A stretch of 64,000 bases of DNA from Leptolyngbya sp. (GTDB lineage Bacteria; Cyanobacteriota; Cyanobacteriia; Leptolyngbyales; Leptolyngbyaceae): assembly GCA_003249025.1 (NCBI GenBank), contig QBMH01000004.1:1-64000 (forward strand). The letters run 5' to 3'. The notes below the pieces were generated by a model. That model was not told the origin of the DNA. It worked only from the letters and a program-made list of their open reading frames with translations, and did not search any database. A program made the translations under genes and the position numbers. This document shows, one piece after another, positions 19,935 through 29,450 of the stretch; the stretch's first letter is position 1; every line of letters starts with the position of its first letter.

Positions 19935-20786
19935 ATGAACAAGTGCCCCCTTGAATCACAGCAGACGGAACTTCCTATGGCAGACGAGGAACAACTGGAA
20001 CGACTAAAGCAAGATGTCGAAGCCTGGAATGAATGGCGTAAAAACAATCACACAGTCAAAATAGACTTCACCGAAGCAGACCTCAACGGGGCAAACCTCA
20101 GCAAGACAGACCTCAGCGGGGCAGACTTCAGTTGGGCAGACCTCAGATGGGCAGACCTCAGCGGGGCAGACCTCAGTTGGGCAGACTTCAGATGGGCAGA
20201 CCTCAGATGGGCAGACCTCAGCGGGGCAGACCTCAGATGGGCAAACCTCAGATGGGCAAATCTCAACGCGGCAGACCTTTCTAGAATTCAGGCACTCGAT
20301 ACAAATTTCATGGGAGCCTTACTCACAGGGGCTTGTATCGAAGACTGGAACATTAATAGTGAAACGAAACTAGATGGAGTTGAGTGTGATTACATCTATC
20401 TGAAAGACGACAAGCAAGAGCGTCGTCCCAGCGATCCGAGCCGGAACTTTGAGCCAGGGGAATTTTCCAAGCTGTTTCAGGAAGCTCGCAACACCTTGAA
20501 TTTGATTCTCCATAACGGCCTAAACTGGAGAGCCTTTGCTTTTGCCTTTAACGAAACCAATACAGAAGTGATTGATGAGTATGGTGATCGACTTTTTCTT
20601 CGAGGATACGAGCTTCTGGGCGATGGCATGGTGAAGCTCAAGATAAGGTATTGTTTTTTGGAATGGAGTGCAGCGAGTAATCCCAGTTTTAGCAATGGGT
20701 CGTCGTCCGCTGATCGGTACGGCACTTCTGGAGGATTATCATCTCAGCGTCGATTTCTGCGAGGGAGGGACAGTGCTAGTGGATGA
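19935..20786 (+). CDS. Pentapeptide repeat protein
   Basis: Repeats ADLRWADLSGADLSWADFRW...; 15-bp tandem DNA period. Confidence 0.9.
   Translation: MNKCPLESQQTELPMADEEQLERLKQDVEAWNEWRKNNHTVKIDFTEADLNGANLSKTDLSGADFSWADLRWADLSGADLSWADFRWADLRWADLSGADLRWANLRWANLNAADLSRIQALDTNFMGALLTGACIEDWNINSETKLDGVECDYIYLKDDKQERRPSDPSRNFEPGEFSKLFQEARNTLNLILHNGLNWRAFAFAFNETNTEVIDEYGDRLFLRGYELLGDGMVKLKIRYCFLEWSAASNPSFSNGSSSADRYGTSGGLSSQRRFLRGRDSASG
20081..20280 (+). repeat. 15-bp-period tandem repeat (gcagacctcagatgg-type) encoding pentapeptides
   Basis: Nearly identical units read directly. Confidence 0.9.
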
Positions 20787-20792
20787 AATTTT

Positions 20793-21461
20793 GTGATGAA
20801 CCTGATTGAATTGATACAAACAGCTCTCCAAAGCTCCCTAGTTTGGGTCAAGGAGTTGGGAGCGATTGGGGTATTGGCTTACATTTTGATCTACAACCTA
20901 GCGACCGTGTTATTCATTCCCGGTTCCCTGCTCACCTTGGGCGGCGGTGCAATTTATGGCGTGGTCTGGGGATCGCTTTACGTGTTCATTGCCGCCACGT
21001 TGGGGGCAACCTCTGCCTTTTTAATTGGTCGCTATGTTGCCCAAGATTGGGTAAGCAAAAAGATTGAGGGAAACGTCACCTTCAACGCGATCGCATCAGC
21101 CGTTGCCCAAGACGGCTTCAAAGTTGTGCTGCTAACTCGCCTTTCCCCGATTTTTCCATTTAACCTGCTGAACTATGCCTTTGGCGTGACTCAAGTTTCT
21201 TTGAAGGATTACATACTAGGCTCGGTGGGCATGTTGCCCGCAACTATTTTATATGTGTATCTAGGGTCTCTGGCAGGAGATTTGACTTCGATCTCGGCGA
21301 AGCAACCCCTCAGTTCTGAAGCACAAGCCGCCCAATGGGTAATTCGCATCATCGGTTTAGTTGCCACGATCGCCGTCACCCTCTACATTACCCGGATTGC
21401 CAAAAAAGCCTTGGCTGAAAGCGTTGCAGGAAGCACAGATGATTTCTCCCCTCCAAACTGA
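20793..21461 (+). CDS. TVP38/TMEM64 family membrane protein
   Basis: FIPGSLLTLGGGAIYGVVWGSLYVFIAATLGATSAFLIGRY; LTRLSPIFPFNLLNYAFG. Confidence 0.9.
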   Translation: MMNLIELIQTALQSSLVWVKELGAIGVLAYILIYNLATVLFIPGSLLTLGGGAIYGVVWGSLYVFIAATLGATSAFLIGRYVAQDWVSKKIEGNVTFNAIASAVAQDGFKVVLLTRLSPIFPFNLLNYAFGVTQVSLKDYILGSVGMLPATILYVYLGSLAGDLTSISAKQPLSSEAQAAQWVIRIIGLVATIAVTLYITRIAKKALAESVAGSTDDFSPPN

Positions 21462-22986
21462 CTCTTTAATCTCGCCTTTAGATGACTATAATCAGGCATT
21501 GCTTACCCAAGTGCATCCATCAGACTGGGTGAACCCGACTCCGGCTGAGCGCTACGACTTGGTGGTGATTGGAGCCGGAACTGCTGGCTTGGTCGTTGCC
21601 GCTGGAGCCGCCGGACTCGGACTCGGCTTAAAAGTGGCACTGATTGAAAAGCACCTGATGGGCGGCGATTGCCTCAATGTCGGCTGTGTGCCCTCTAAGT
21701 GCATGATTCGCTCCTCGCGAGTGGTTGCGGAACTGCAAGACAGCGATCGCTTTGGGGTGAAAACAACTGGGGCGATAGAGGTTGATTTTGCTGCTGTCAT
21801 GGCACGGATGCGGCAGGTTAGAGCCGAAATCAGCCCCAATGATTCCGCAGATCGGTTGCGATCGCTGGGTGTAGATGTATTTTTCGGACAAGCACACTTT
21901 CAGTCTAGCCAGACGATTCAAGTCGATGATGCCATCCTAAAGTTCAAAAAAGCCGTGATTGCCACGGGCGCACGGGCAAGCCATCCCACCATTCCAGGAC
22001 TGGCAGAGGCTGGTTTTTTAACAAACGAAACGGTGTTTAACCTCACCGATCGCCCGCGTCGATTAGCCGTGATTGGCGGTGGACCGATTGGCTGTGAACT
22101 GGCGCAAACTTTCCAGCGATTGGGATCTGAGGTTGTGCTGTTCCATAAACACACTCATCTCCTCGATCGCGAAGATGACGATGCCGCTGAAATCATCCAG
22201 CAGGTTTTCATTCAGGAAGGGATTCAGCTTCAACTCAATTCCCAACTGGAGCGAGTCGAAAAATCCGAGTCTGGCACAGTGCTGCACTTCACCCGCAACG
22301 GTCAGTCAGAGCACATTACCGTAGACGAAATTTTGATTGGGGCAGGGCGATCGCCCAACGTGGAAGGGCTAAATCTAGAACAGGTTAGCGTGAACTACGA
22401 TCCGCATCAAGGCGTAATGGTCAACGACTATCTGCAAACTAGCAACTCCAACATCTATGCCGCTGGGGATATTTGCATGGATTGGAAATTTACCCATGCC
22501 GCCGATGCTGCCGCCCGGATCGTGATTAAAAATACGCTCTTTTCTCCCTTTGGCATTGGACGCTCGAAACTCAGTGATTTAGTCATGCCCTGGAGTACCT
22601 ACACTTCGCCCGAAATTGCCCATGTAGGACTATATGAGCAAGAAGCGATCGCCAAAGGACTTGAGGTAGACATAATTCACATTCCCTTTAGCACCGTTGA
22701 TCGCGCGATCGCGGATGGTGAAACAAACGGCTTCGTCAAAATCCTGCACAAACGCGGCTCCGATAAAATCCTGGGTGCAACCATCGTTGCCGCTCATGCT
22801 GGCGACTTGATCAGCGAAATCACTCTCGCCATCACTGCCAAAATCGGACTCAGCAAACTGTCTACCGTCATCCACCCCTATCCCACCCAAGCAGAAGCCA
22901 TTAAGAAAGCCGCCGATGCCTATCGCCGCACTCTCCTAACCCCAAAAAGCAAGCGACTGTTAGGAATATTGGCTCGACTGGGATGA
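21439..22986 (+). CDS. Mercuric reductase-like FAD pyridine nucleotide-disulfide oxidoreductase
   Basis: VVIGAGTAGLVVAAGAAGLG, GGDCLNVGCVPSK, AAGDICMDWKFTHAADAAARIV, HPYPTQAEA. ATG at 21439 preferred to the TTG at 21361. Confidence 0.92.
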   Translation: MISPLQTDSLISPLDDYNQALLTQVHPSDWVNPTPAERYDLVVIGAGTAGLVVAAGAAGLGLGLKVALIEKHLMGGDCLNVGCVPSKCMIRSSRVVAELQDSDRFGVKTTGAIEVDFAAVMARMRQVRAEISPNDSADRLRSLGVDVFFGQAHFQSSQTIQVDDAILKFKKAVIATGARASHPTIPGLAEAGFLTNETVFNLTDRPRRLAVIGGGPIGCELAQTFQRLGSEVVLFHKHTHLLDREDDDAAEIIQQVFIQEGIQLQLNSQLERVEKSESGTVLHFTRNGQSEHITVDEILIGAGRSPNVEGLNLEQVSVNYDPHQGVMVNDYLQTSNSNIYAAGDICMDWKFTHAADAAARIVIKNTLFSPFGIGRSKLSDLVMPWSTYTSPEIAHVGLYEQEAIAKGLEVDIIHIPFSTVDRAIADGETNGFVKILHKRGSDKILGATIVAAHAGDLISEITLAITAKIGLSKLSTVIHPYPTQAEAIKKAADAYRRTLLTPKSKRLLGILARLG

Positions 22987-22993
22987 GCCAGGA

Positions 22994-23019
22994 AGTTTTG
23001 AGTTTTGAGTTTTGAGTTT
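22994..23019. repeat. Heptanucleotide tandem repeat (AGTTTTG)n
   Basis: agttttg x3 plus agttt. Confidence 0.9.
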
Positions 23020-23162
23020 ACCACTCGCCACTCACCCTTCTCACCTCTCGCCTTCTTTATACGGCAATCTCTCCAATAATTGTCGAGTATCTACCTGAAG
23101 ACTCTTGAAGAGAGTGATTTAAAGTAGAACTATGTTTGTGAGATGACTTACCCAGTCAACAC

Positions 23163-23780
23163 TTGGAGGCAGCAGGAATGGGTTCTTTAGGCGATCGCTT
23201 TAATCAAATGACAGGCAAAACTCGCTTTGTCGTTTTTCGCCTATTTCTACACTTGGCGGGCAAGGAAGTCGCTCCTTTGCTGGGGGTGTTAAACAGTTCT
23301 GCTCGTCATGCTATAGATGCAGATGGAGATATTCAAGCGTTTGGTGAAGGGCTAGCAGAAATTTGCCAAAGCCTCCTGCAATACGATGTTTACTGGCAGT
23401 CGGTGTCAAACGAGGGGGATGTTTTTTGGGATGAAGGGGAAGCGGGCGACTTTGTTGAGGAACTATTTACCGATTCGGCTCAGCGCTATCACAGTGGTAT
23501 TGAGGTCGAAGGCTTAGAATCGTCCAACGATGTTCTATCAGTGCCCATTACTCAAAACCTGATTGTGATGCTGACGGTTGCCTATGAGGGCGACGTGCCT
23601 GCCTTGGAAACTGACCTTTCTAATATCAGCGCTCTAAAAACTGCTCTAAAGGCGTTGACTAATTTGCACTACCAAGACCGATTACGCGCCGTTCAAATTC
23701 ATTTTTCTCCAGCCCAACTGGGCGATGAGTTGACTTCTGATCAGCTAATGCAGCATTTTCCAGAGTTGATTCCGTTGTAA
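23163..23780 (+). CDS. DUF1517-like protein (third, divergent paralogue)
   Basis: Same layout as 10413-11018: ALxxLL...YWQSVS, FSPAQLGDELTSDQL near the C-terminus. Confidence 0.6.
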   Translation: MEAAGMGSLGDRFNQMTGKTRFVVFRLFLHLAGKEVAPLLGVLNSSARHAIDADGDIQAFGEGLAEICQSLLQYDVYWQSVSNEGDVFWDEGEAGDFVEELFTDSAQRYHSGIEVEGLESSNDVLSVPITQNLIVMLTVAYEGDVPALETDLSNISALKTALKALTNLHYQDRLRAVQIHFSPAQLGDELTSDQLMQHFPELIPL

Positions 23781-23926
23781 TAACTCAGGGTCATAACAGG
23801 GCGATTCGTAAAACGTTAGCGAAGCGTTCTACAGAAATTCCTATGGGAATCCTTCTATTCCGGGGGGCACCTGTAAACCATCACTTTTTTGAATCCGCTA
23901 TTGATAGTCCTAATTCCTTTTTTACT

Positions 23927-24775
23927 ATGAACATGCTCCGTCGATTTCTTGTCTATGCAATAGTTTTATCTCTCGCCGTGACGACTGTTTCTTGCGGAGG
24001 CAACCCTACTCAGGGCGGTTCATCATCTAACCCTACGGCTCAAACAGCAAGTGCCGTTAAAAATCGCTTGGGCAATGGGCAGTATCCCGTGCAGCAGGCA
24101 ACTTACAATGATGCCGATGGCGAGTACACCGTCATGCTGCTGAATACAAAACCGGGTGATTCTTCCGCCTATCGCACTACCAACTTACAGATGGCTCAAT
24201 TGACTGATGAAGAAATTTCAAAGGGACAGAAAAGCTACCTGAAGCTGGAGAACAATCAGGCTTCCATGCACATTGAAAAAGATTTCAAAATTGACTATGT
24301 GCATAATGTGACGGAAGAGCAAGCTAATCCACAAACTGGGCAAACTGAACGGGTCGTTGTGCGCCAAGAATCTAGTTTTTGGTCGCCCTTTGCAGGGGCG
24401 CTAGCAGGTCAGGCGATCGGTAGCATGTTGTTTAGACCGCAATACTACGTGCCGCCTGTTTATCAGTCCGGTGGCATTTTCGGTCATGGTGGCTATGGCA
24501 GTAACTATAACCAGGCGGTCAGTAGCTATCAACAGCGCTATAATGCGCCTCCGGCAGCCGTTCGCAATCGCCAAACGGTACGAAGCACAGGCAATCTGAG
24601 AACGCCGACTGCTAGCCAGCGACGCACAACTGGCTTTGGATCGAGCGATCGCTCTACAGGAGCAGGCTTTGGCACCAACACGCTTCGCCGTAGCAATAGC
24701 CCCAGCTATCGCCAACCTTCTAGAACTGGCTTTGGCAGTGGTTCCCGTAGTCGCAGCTTTGGCAGAAGACGATAA
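23927..24775 (+). CDS. Putative lipoprotein with Arg/Ser/Gly-rich C-terminus
   Basis: MNMLRRFLVYAIVLSLAVTTVSCGGN lipobox-like; C-terminal RTGFGSGSRSRSFGRRR. Confidence 0.65.
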   Translation: MNMLRRFLVYAIVLSLAVTTVSCGGNPTQGGSSSNPTAQTASAVKNRLGNGQYPVQQATYNDADGEYTVMLLNTKPGDSSAYRTTNLQMAQLTDEEISKGQKSYLKLENNQASMHIEKDFKIDYVHNVTEEQANPQTGQTERVVVRQESSFWSPFAGALAGQAIGSMLFRPQYYVPPVYQSGGIFGHGGYGSNYNQAVSSYQQRYNAPPAAVRNRQTVRSTGNLRTPTASQRRTTGFGSSDRSTGAGFGTNTLRRSNSPSYRQPSRTGFGSGSRSRSFGRRR

Positions 24776-24806
24776 TTCTATAGGTTCCTTTCCCGTTGGG
24801 ATAGGC

Positions 24807-25157
24807 TTAGGGCGAAGTTGGCGGCACTTTGGGTGGAAAGGTACACTTCACAGAAATCTCCAGGTTGCTTTCGGCGGAGCCTTCGGTGATGTAAGGAACT
24901 CCCGCTTTGCCGCCCAGTTTCACGCCAAACTTGAGGTTAACTTCCTGCACTTCCGCTGCGCCAAAGTTGCAAAAGGCACTGACTGCTTGGATCGCACAGG
25001 TTCGGATCATCAGGCGAGTCCGATCCATCTGAGAGATCGTGTCCTCCACGAGTCCATACCGTTCATATTCATCGGATTGAGGGGCTATTTTTGAGGTGAC
25101 AGTTATTTGCTGTACCTGTCCATCCACCTCAAAGGCTAGATATTCTTCGTTTTCCAT
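24807..25157 (-). CDS. Trypco1-like (trypsin-co-occurring domain) small protein
   Basis: 116 aa; C-terminal EVNLKFGVKLGGKAGVPYITEGSAESNLEISVKC resembles the Trypco1 core (VEFGLKLS.EAG..I....E..F.V.L.W). Confidence 0.7.
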   Translation of the reverse strand: MENEEYLAFEVDGQVQQITVTSKIAPQSDEYERYGLVEDTISQMDRTRLMIRTCAIQAVSAFCNFGAAEVQEVNLKFGVKLGGKAGVPYITEGSAESNLEISVKCTFPPKVPPTSP

Positions 25158-25294
25158 AAATTCCTTGTGTCCGGCGATCGCAGAATCAGCTTCATTATTA
25201 CGGAAATTAGAAAAGTTTCATTAATTTTCTTGGCGTACGGAAAAAGCCTGTGCCTGAATGAGGTTAATCCTAACCTTATCGTCGCTTCTACCCA

Positions 25295-28200
25295 ATGGCT
25301 CAGCGCTACGCTCTTGTAATTGGCATCTCCACCTATCATCGCTCCGTAGGAAACCTGACTAAACCTGCCACAGATGCTCAAGCGGTTGCTCGATGCTTGC
25401 AGCATCACGGTGGTTTTGAAGTCACGCTACTCACCGAAACGCTGACCCTGGAAGCCCTGCGGCAAGCGCTGAAGCGGTTTTTGCTAGAACAGGCAAACGG
25501 CAACGATGCGCTGATTTATTTCACGGGGCACGGCATTTTGTTGGAAAGCACCACCGGATATCGAGAAACCTTTCTGGCAGCTTCCGACACTGAAATTATT
25601 CGGCAAGCTGGCAAGCCAATGGAGCCGCTGTACATCTTGCCCTTTGGCGAACTGAACAGCCTGATTCAGCAATCTAACCTCAGCAGTTTGGTGTTGCTGC
25701 TGGATTGTTGTCACAGTGGCGATATGCTGGAGCGCGACCCGGTGGAACGGGCGCTGACCGCGTTCAATTCGACGCAGCGCAACTATTGCTTCATTACCGC
25801 TTGCCGCAGTTTTGAGGAATCCCGTGCTAAACGCAGCGACCAGCACAGCCTGTTTACGGGGGCGCTGCTGGAAGCTCTGGCTGCTCCGACTCGTCCCGAA
25901 GATGGGTCAACCATCACCAGTGGACTCCTGTTCTATCGCCTCTCCCAAAGTCTGAAAGGATCGGGACAGGAAGCGCTGCATTTGGGTTGGGGCAATGATA
26001 TCGCGATCGCCATTCACCCCGCAGTCAAAACCGCCGATACTGAACCTGCTCTAAATTTGGTGAATCCCTACATCGGTCTGGCATCTTTTGATAGCGCCAC
26101 CGCTCACTATTTTTATGGACGGGAAGAAGCAGTCCGGGCATTGCAGGCGCGGTTGCTAAATTGCCGAGTGCTGACGGTGTTTGGTCCCTCCGGCTGCGGT
26201 AAATCTTCCTTGATCAAAGCGGGTTTGTTGCCAGAACTGCGCAATCGCCCATTTGAAAGTGCCGCCTGGGAAGTGGAGATGCTGACTCCAACGGCGCAAC
26301 CTCTACAAGTTTTGGGCGATCGCCTGACTCATCGCTCCCAATCCACTACACCGTTTGTCTTGTTCATTGACCAGTTTGAGGAGTTGTTTACGCTCTGTGC
26401 AGAGGACGCGGAACATCGCCAGTTTATTCAATTGATGACTACGGCGATCGCGGCGATGCCCCATCTCAAGCGCGTCGTTATTGCCATTCGCGGCGACTTT
26501 TTGGATAACTGCGCCAGAATTCCCGAATCTGCCACGCTGATCAACCGTGAAAGTGAATTGACGACCTACATGGTGACTCACCTGTGTGCCAGCGAAATGG
26601 TGAGCGCCATTGAGCGCCCCGCTGCCCAGCATGGCGTAGCCTTTGAACGGGGACTGGTGCCGCAAATTATTGCCGATGTGGGCGACGAACCCGGTGCCCT
26701 GCCGTTGTTGCAATATGCCCTGACCCAACTCTGGCAAGTATGCATCCAATCAAGAGCCTCTGAAGGGCTAACCTTTGAGGGCTACCAGCAAATTGGCGGT
26801 GTGCAGGGCGCACTCCAGCAACGAGCCGATCAGCTTTACAGTAGCTTTCATCCTGATGATCAAGCCTTTGTGCGGCAACTGATGATGGAATTGGTGCAGC
26901 TGGGCGCTGGGCAAGAAGTGACTCGCCGTAAAGCAAGCTGGGAAAAGCTCAGGGCGATCGCGCACTATACCCAACTGCTCCGTGTGGTCGAGCGCCTGAC
27001 CCATGAACGGCTGATTGTCACGGATGAAAAAACCGTTGAAGTTGCCCACGAAGCCCTGCTACGCGAATGGACACTGCTGAAAAACTGGATTGAAGACAAC
27101 CGCGAAACCATTCGCCTCAGCCGCCGACTAGAAGCTGATTGCCACGACTGGCAGGAAAAAGAGAGATCGCAGGATTTTCTCCTATCCGCAGGTCGCCTTG
27201 CCGCAATTCAAGAATGGGTGGCAAAAGAACAACCAAAACTGACCCACACTGAAACCGAGTTTTTGAATCAAAGTATTGAGAAACGCGATCGCGAACTGCA
27301 AGCCCAAGTAACCCAAGAACGCAGGTTGAGAGAAGAGGCAGAGGGAAGAGCGATCGCGGAGATCGAAAAGAAAATCGAAGCTGAAGCCCGTGCCCTAGCG
27401 GAAACAGAGAGAGCCAAAGAATTCGGTGCAAGAGCGAAAGCAGAAAGGCAAAAGACCCGGACTGCCATTGGTGCAGGTGCTCTAGTAGCTGTGCTAATCA
27501 CCTCTCTAGGTTTTTTGAAAGTTCAATCAACGAAACAACAAGAACAAATTGCAAGAGCAGGTGAAATAAAATCCCTTGTTGGCTTATCCGAAACATACTA
27601 CAGTACCCACACCCAACTAGAAGCATTAATAGCAAGCGTAAGAACACTATGGAAATTGAGGAATTTTGATGGAAATGATAACGAAACGCTAAAAAGAATC
27701 AATCGAGTTATTAGCGGAATTCATGAAAGAAATCGTTTTGAAGATCATAGCGCTGCTATTTTTGCTGTCGATTTTAGCCCAAAAGGATCTTTTATTGCAT
27801 CTGCAGGAGATGACAAGTTAATAAGAATTTGGAAACCTGACGGCACCCTGATCAAAACAGTTAGTCCAATGCGGCATGAGAAGACAATTTGGACAGTAAA
27901 TTTTAGTTCAAGTGGTGAGTTTATTGCCTCTGGTGACCAGAATGGAATTATAAAGATTTCGAGAAAAGATGGAACTCTACTTGATGTTTTTAAAGGACAT
28001 ACAAGTGACGTAAACTTTGTCTCCTTCAGTCCAGACGAAAAAAGTATCATATCTGCAAGTGATGATAAGACAGTTAAAGTATGGGCATTTGATCTTAGTT
28101 CCAAAAGAGTACTAAAGAAATCACCATTGATTCTTCAACACAACAGTCCTGTTTGGATGACAACATTTAGTCCAAATGGTCATTTAATTGCCTCAGCAAT

Positions 28201-28771
28201 TGATAAACGAGCAATAAATATTTGGCGATCAGACGGTACATTCCTTACGACGCTTATTGGACATACAGCTTCCGTAAGATATGCAAGTTTTAGTTCTGAT
28301 AGTAGAGCTTTAGTATCTGCTAGTGATGACAACACTATAAGAATCTGGCAATGGCAAAAAGACCCGAAGCACTGGATCAGTAAAATTCTGACAGACAAGA
28401 GTAATAAAGGATATACAGTTAGATATAGTCCTGATAATCGAACTATTGCTGCTACAAGTGCCAATGGCACAATTCAACTCTGGCGCTCTAAAGATCTGTC
28501 TCAACTTATACCTTTTGGACGACATTTGGATCGAGTTTTGGATCTAGCATTTAGTCCTGATAGTAAGCAAATCGTTACTGTTAGTCGAGATAAAACAGTA
28601 AGGATCTGGAATCTAGATTCTGTTAATAGTGAAAGTCAAATTAGTGTCGATCATTTACTAGTAAAAAGTTGCTCTTGGCTCTCCGATTATTTGAGAACAA
28701 ACTCAGCAGTGAAACATAACTATAGCGATATTATTACAATTTGTAATGACGTAAAAGTGATTTCTAAGTAG
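25295..28771 (+). CDS. Caspase (peptidase C14)-nSTAND ATPase-TM-WD40 repeat protein
   Basis: Caspase dyad YFTGHG and LLLDCCHSGD; Walker A GPSGCGKSSLIKAGLLP, Walker B FVLFIDQFEELF, AIRGDFLD; TM AIGAGALVAVLITSLGFL; about 7 WD40 repeats. Confidence 0.93.
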   Translation: MAQRYALVIGISTYHRSVGNLTKPATDAQAVARCLQHHGGFEVTLLTETLTLEALRQALKRFLLEQANGNDALIYFTGHGILLESTTGYRETFLAASDTEIIRQAGKPMEPLYILPFGELNSLIQQSNLSSLVLLLDCCHSGDMLERDPVERALTAFNSTQRNYCFITACRSFEESRAKRSDQHSLFTGALLEALAAPTRPEDGSTITSGLLFYRLSQSLKGSGQEALHLGWGNDIAIAIHPAVKTADTEPALNLVNPYIGLASFDSATAHYFYGREEAVRALQARLLNCRVLTVFGPSGCGKSSLIKAGLLPELRNRPFESAAWEVEMLTPTAQPLQVLGDRLTHRSQSTTPFVLFIDQFEELFTLCAEDAEHRQFIQLMTTAIAAMPHLKRVVIAIRGDFLDNCARIPESATLINRESELTTYMVTHLCASEMVSAIERPAAQHGVAFERGLVPQIIADVGDEPGALPLLQYALTQLWQVCIQSRASEGLTFEGYQQIGGVQGALQQRADQLYSSFHPDDQAFVRQLMMELVQLGAGQEVTRRKASWEKLRAIAHYTQLLRVVERLTHERLIVTDEKTVEVAHEALLREWTLLKNWIEDNRETIRLSRRLEADCHDWQEKERSQDFLLSAGRLAAIQEWVAKEQPKLTHTETEFLNQSIEKRDRELQAQVTQERRLREEAEGRAIAEIEKKIEAEARALAETERAKEFGARAKAERQKTRTAIGAGALVAVLITSLGFLKVQSTKQQEQIARAGEIKSLVGLSETYYSTHTQLEALIASVRTLWKLRNFDGNDNETLKRINRVISGIHERNRFEDHSAAIFAVDFSPKGSFIASAGDDKLIRIWKPDGTLIKTVSPMRHEKTIWTVNFSSSGEFIASGDQNGIIKISRKDGTLLDVFKGHTSDVNFVSFSPDEKSIISASDDKTVKVWAFDLSSKRVLKKSPLILQHNSPVWMTTFSPNGHLIASAIDKRAINIWRSDGTFLTTLIGHTASVRYASFSSDSRALVSASDDNTIRIWQWQKDPKHWISKILTDKSNKGYTVRYSPDNRTIAATSANGTIQLWRSKDLSQLIPFGRHLDRVLDLAFSPDSKQIVTVSRDKTVRIWNLDSVNSESQISVDHLLVKSCSWLSDYLRTNSAVKHNYSDIITICNDVKVISK

Positions 28772-28809
28772 TAATATAATTGATTGGAAGTCATAGATTG
28801 GAAGCCATA

Positions 28810-28842
28810 AGACCTAGAGATTTAAGGTCTAGATATTTTTTT
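28810..28842 (+). terminator. Candidate intrinsic terminator/attenuator after the caspase-STAND gene
   Basis: agacct-agagattta-aggtct stem followed by agatATTTTTTT. Confidence 0.5.
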
Positions 28843-28853
28843 AGGAAGTTTTT

Positions 28854-29183
28854 ATGAACAACGTTGAGCTGTCACTAGAAATACTCAAAATAGTCGCCTC
28901 TGATCCTAATTTTCAGAAGATCTCTGATGATGAAAAGATTAATCAGGGGATTCAAGAGTACAAGAAAATTTATCAAAGTCTCTCTCAAACAAATCCTGCC
29001 GGCAACGATGGCGGAGGAGGAAACGGTGGTCATAAATCTCGTAGAGTAGCAGTGGCAATTTTGCAAATCGTTAATACTAGTACTGATATAAACGTAGATA
29101 ATTTGGATTCTAGTGGAAAAACAGATAATTTATTGAAACAACTTGAGCAAATTTCTACAAAGCTTTCCGATACCAGCTTTTAG
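28854..29183 (+). CDS. Hypothetical protein, 109 aa, Gly/Asn-rich centre
   Basis: ATG; NPAGNDGGGGNGGHKSRRVAVAILQ; same AT-rich composition as the WD40 region. Confidence 0.5.
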   Translation: MNNVELSLEILKIVASDPNFQKISDDEKINQGIQEYKKIYQSLSQTNPAGNDGGGGNGGHKSRRVAVAILQIVNTSTDINVDNLDSSGKTDNLLKQLEQISTKLSDTSF

Positions 29184-29330
29184 TCAGAAAATAAAGTCTA
29201 GGTTACTGGGATAGCAATAATAGAGGCGTAGCTTATGGATTCTCTTCCATCGCTAGTGCGTTTAAGCTTTATAAAGCTGCATCTACTCCCTTAGTGCCGT
29301 CACGATATTAGTCAAATACTTCGACGAGGG

Positions 29331-29450
29331 ATCGCATTTTCAAGTTCAAATGTTAGGCGATCGTGTGAATGAATCGGAAGGGCGATCGCATTTTTGGGTT
29401 TAGATGTTGGGCGATTTTGGGAATGAATTGAAGATGCGATCGCATTCTTT
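29331..29450. repeat. 54-bp-period degenerate tandem repeat carrying HIP1-like ends
   Basis: 'atcgca' landmarks at 29331, 29385 and 29439, exactly 54 bp apart, with similar intervening sequence. Confidence 0.75.

Noticed and set aside
20048-20266. Antisense ORF MRFAHLRFAHLRSAPLRSAHLRS...
   Set aside because: Mirror of the 15-bp pentapeptide DNA repeat; no start context and fully overlaps the real CDS.
21361-21438. TTG-initiated N-terminal extension of the disulfide oxidoreductase
   Set aside because: Overlaps the upstream TVP38 CDS and the extension is low-complexity; ATG at 21439 fits better.
24401-24715. Antisense 104-aa ORF rich in Ala/Ile (MAIAGAIATAKRVG...)
   Set aside because: Shadow of the HIP1-rich Arg/Ser coding region of the lipoprotein gene.
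29331-29450. Possible CRISPR array
   Set aside because: 54-bp units are contiguous tandem copies without unique spacers, and no cas genes are present in the window.
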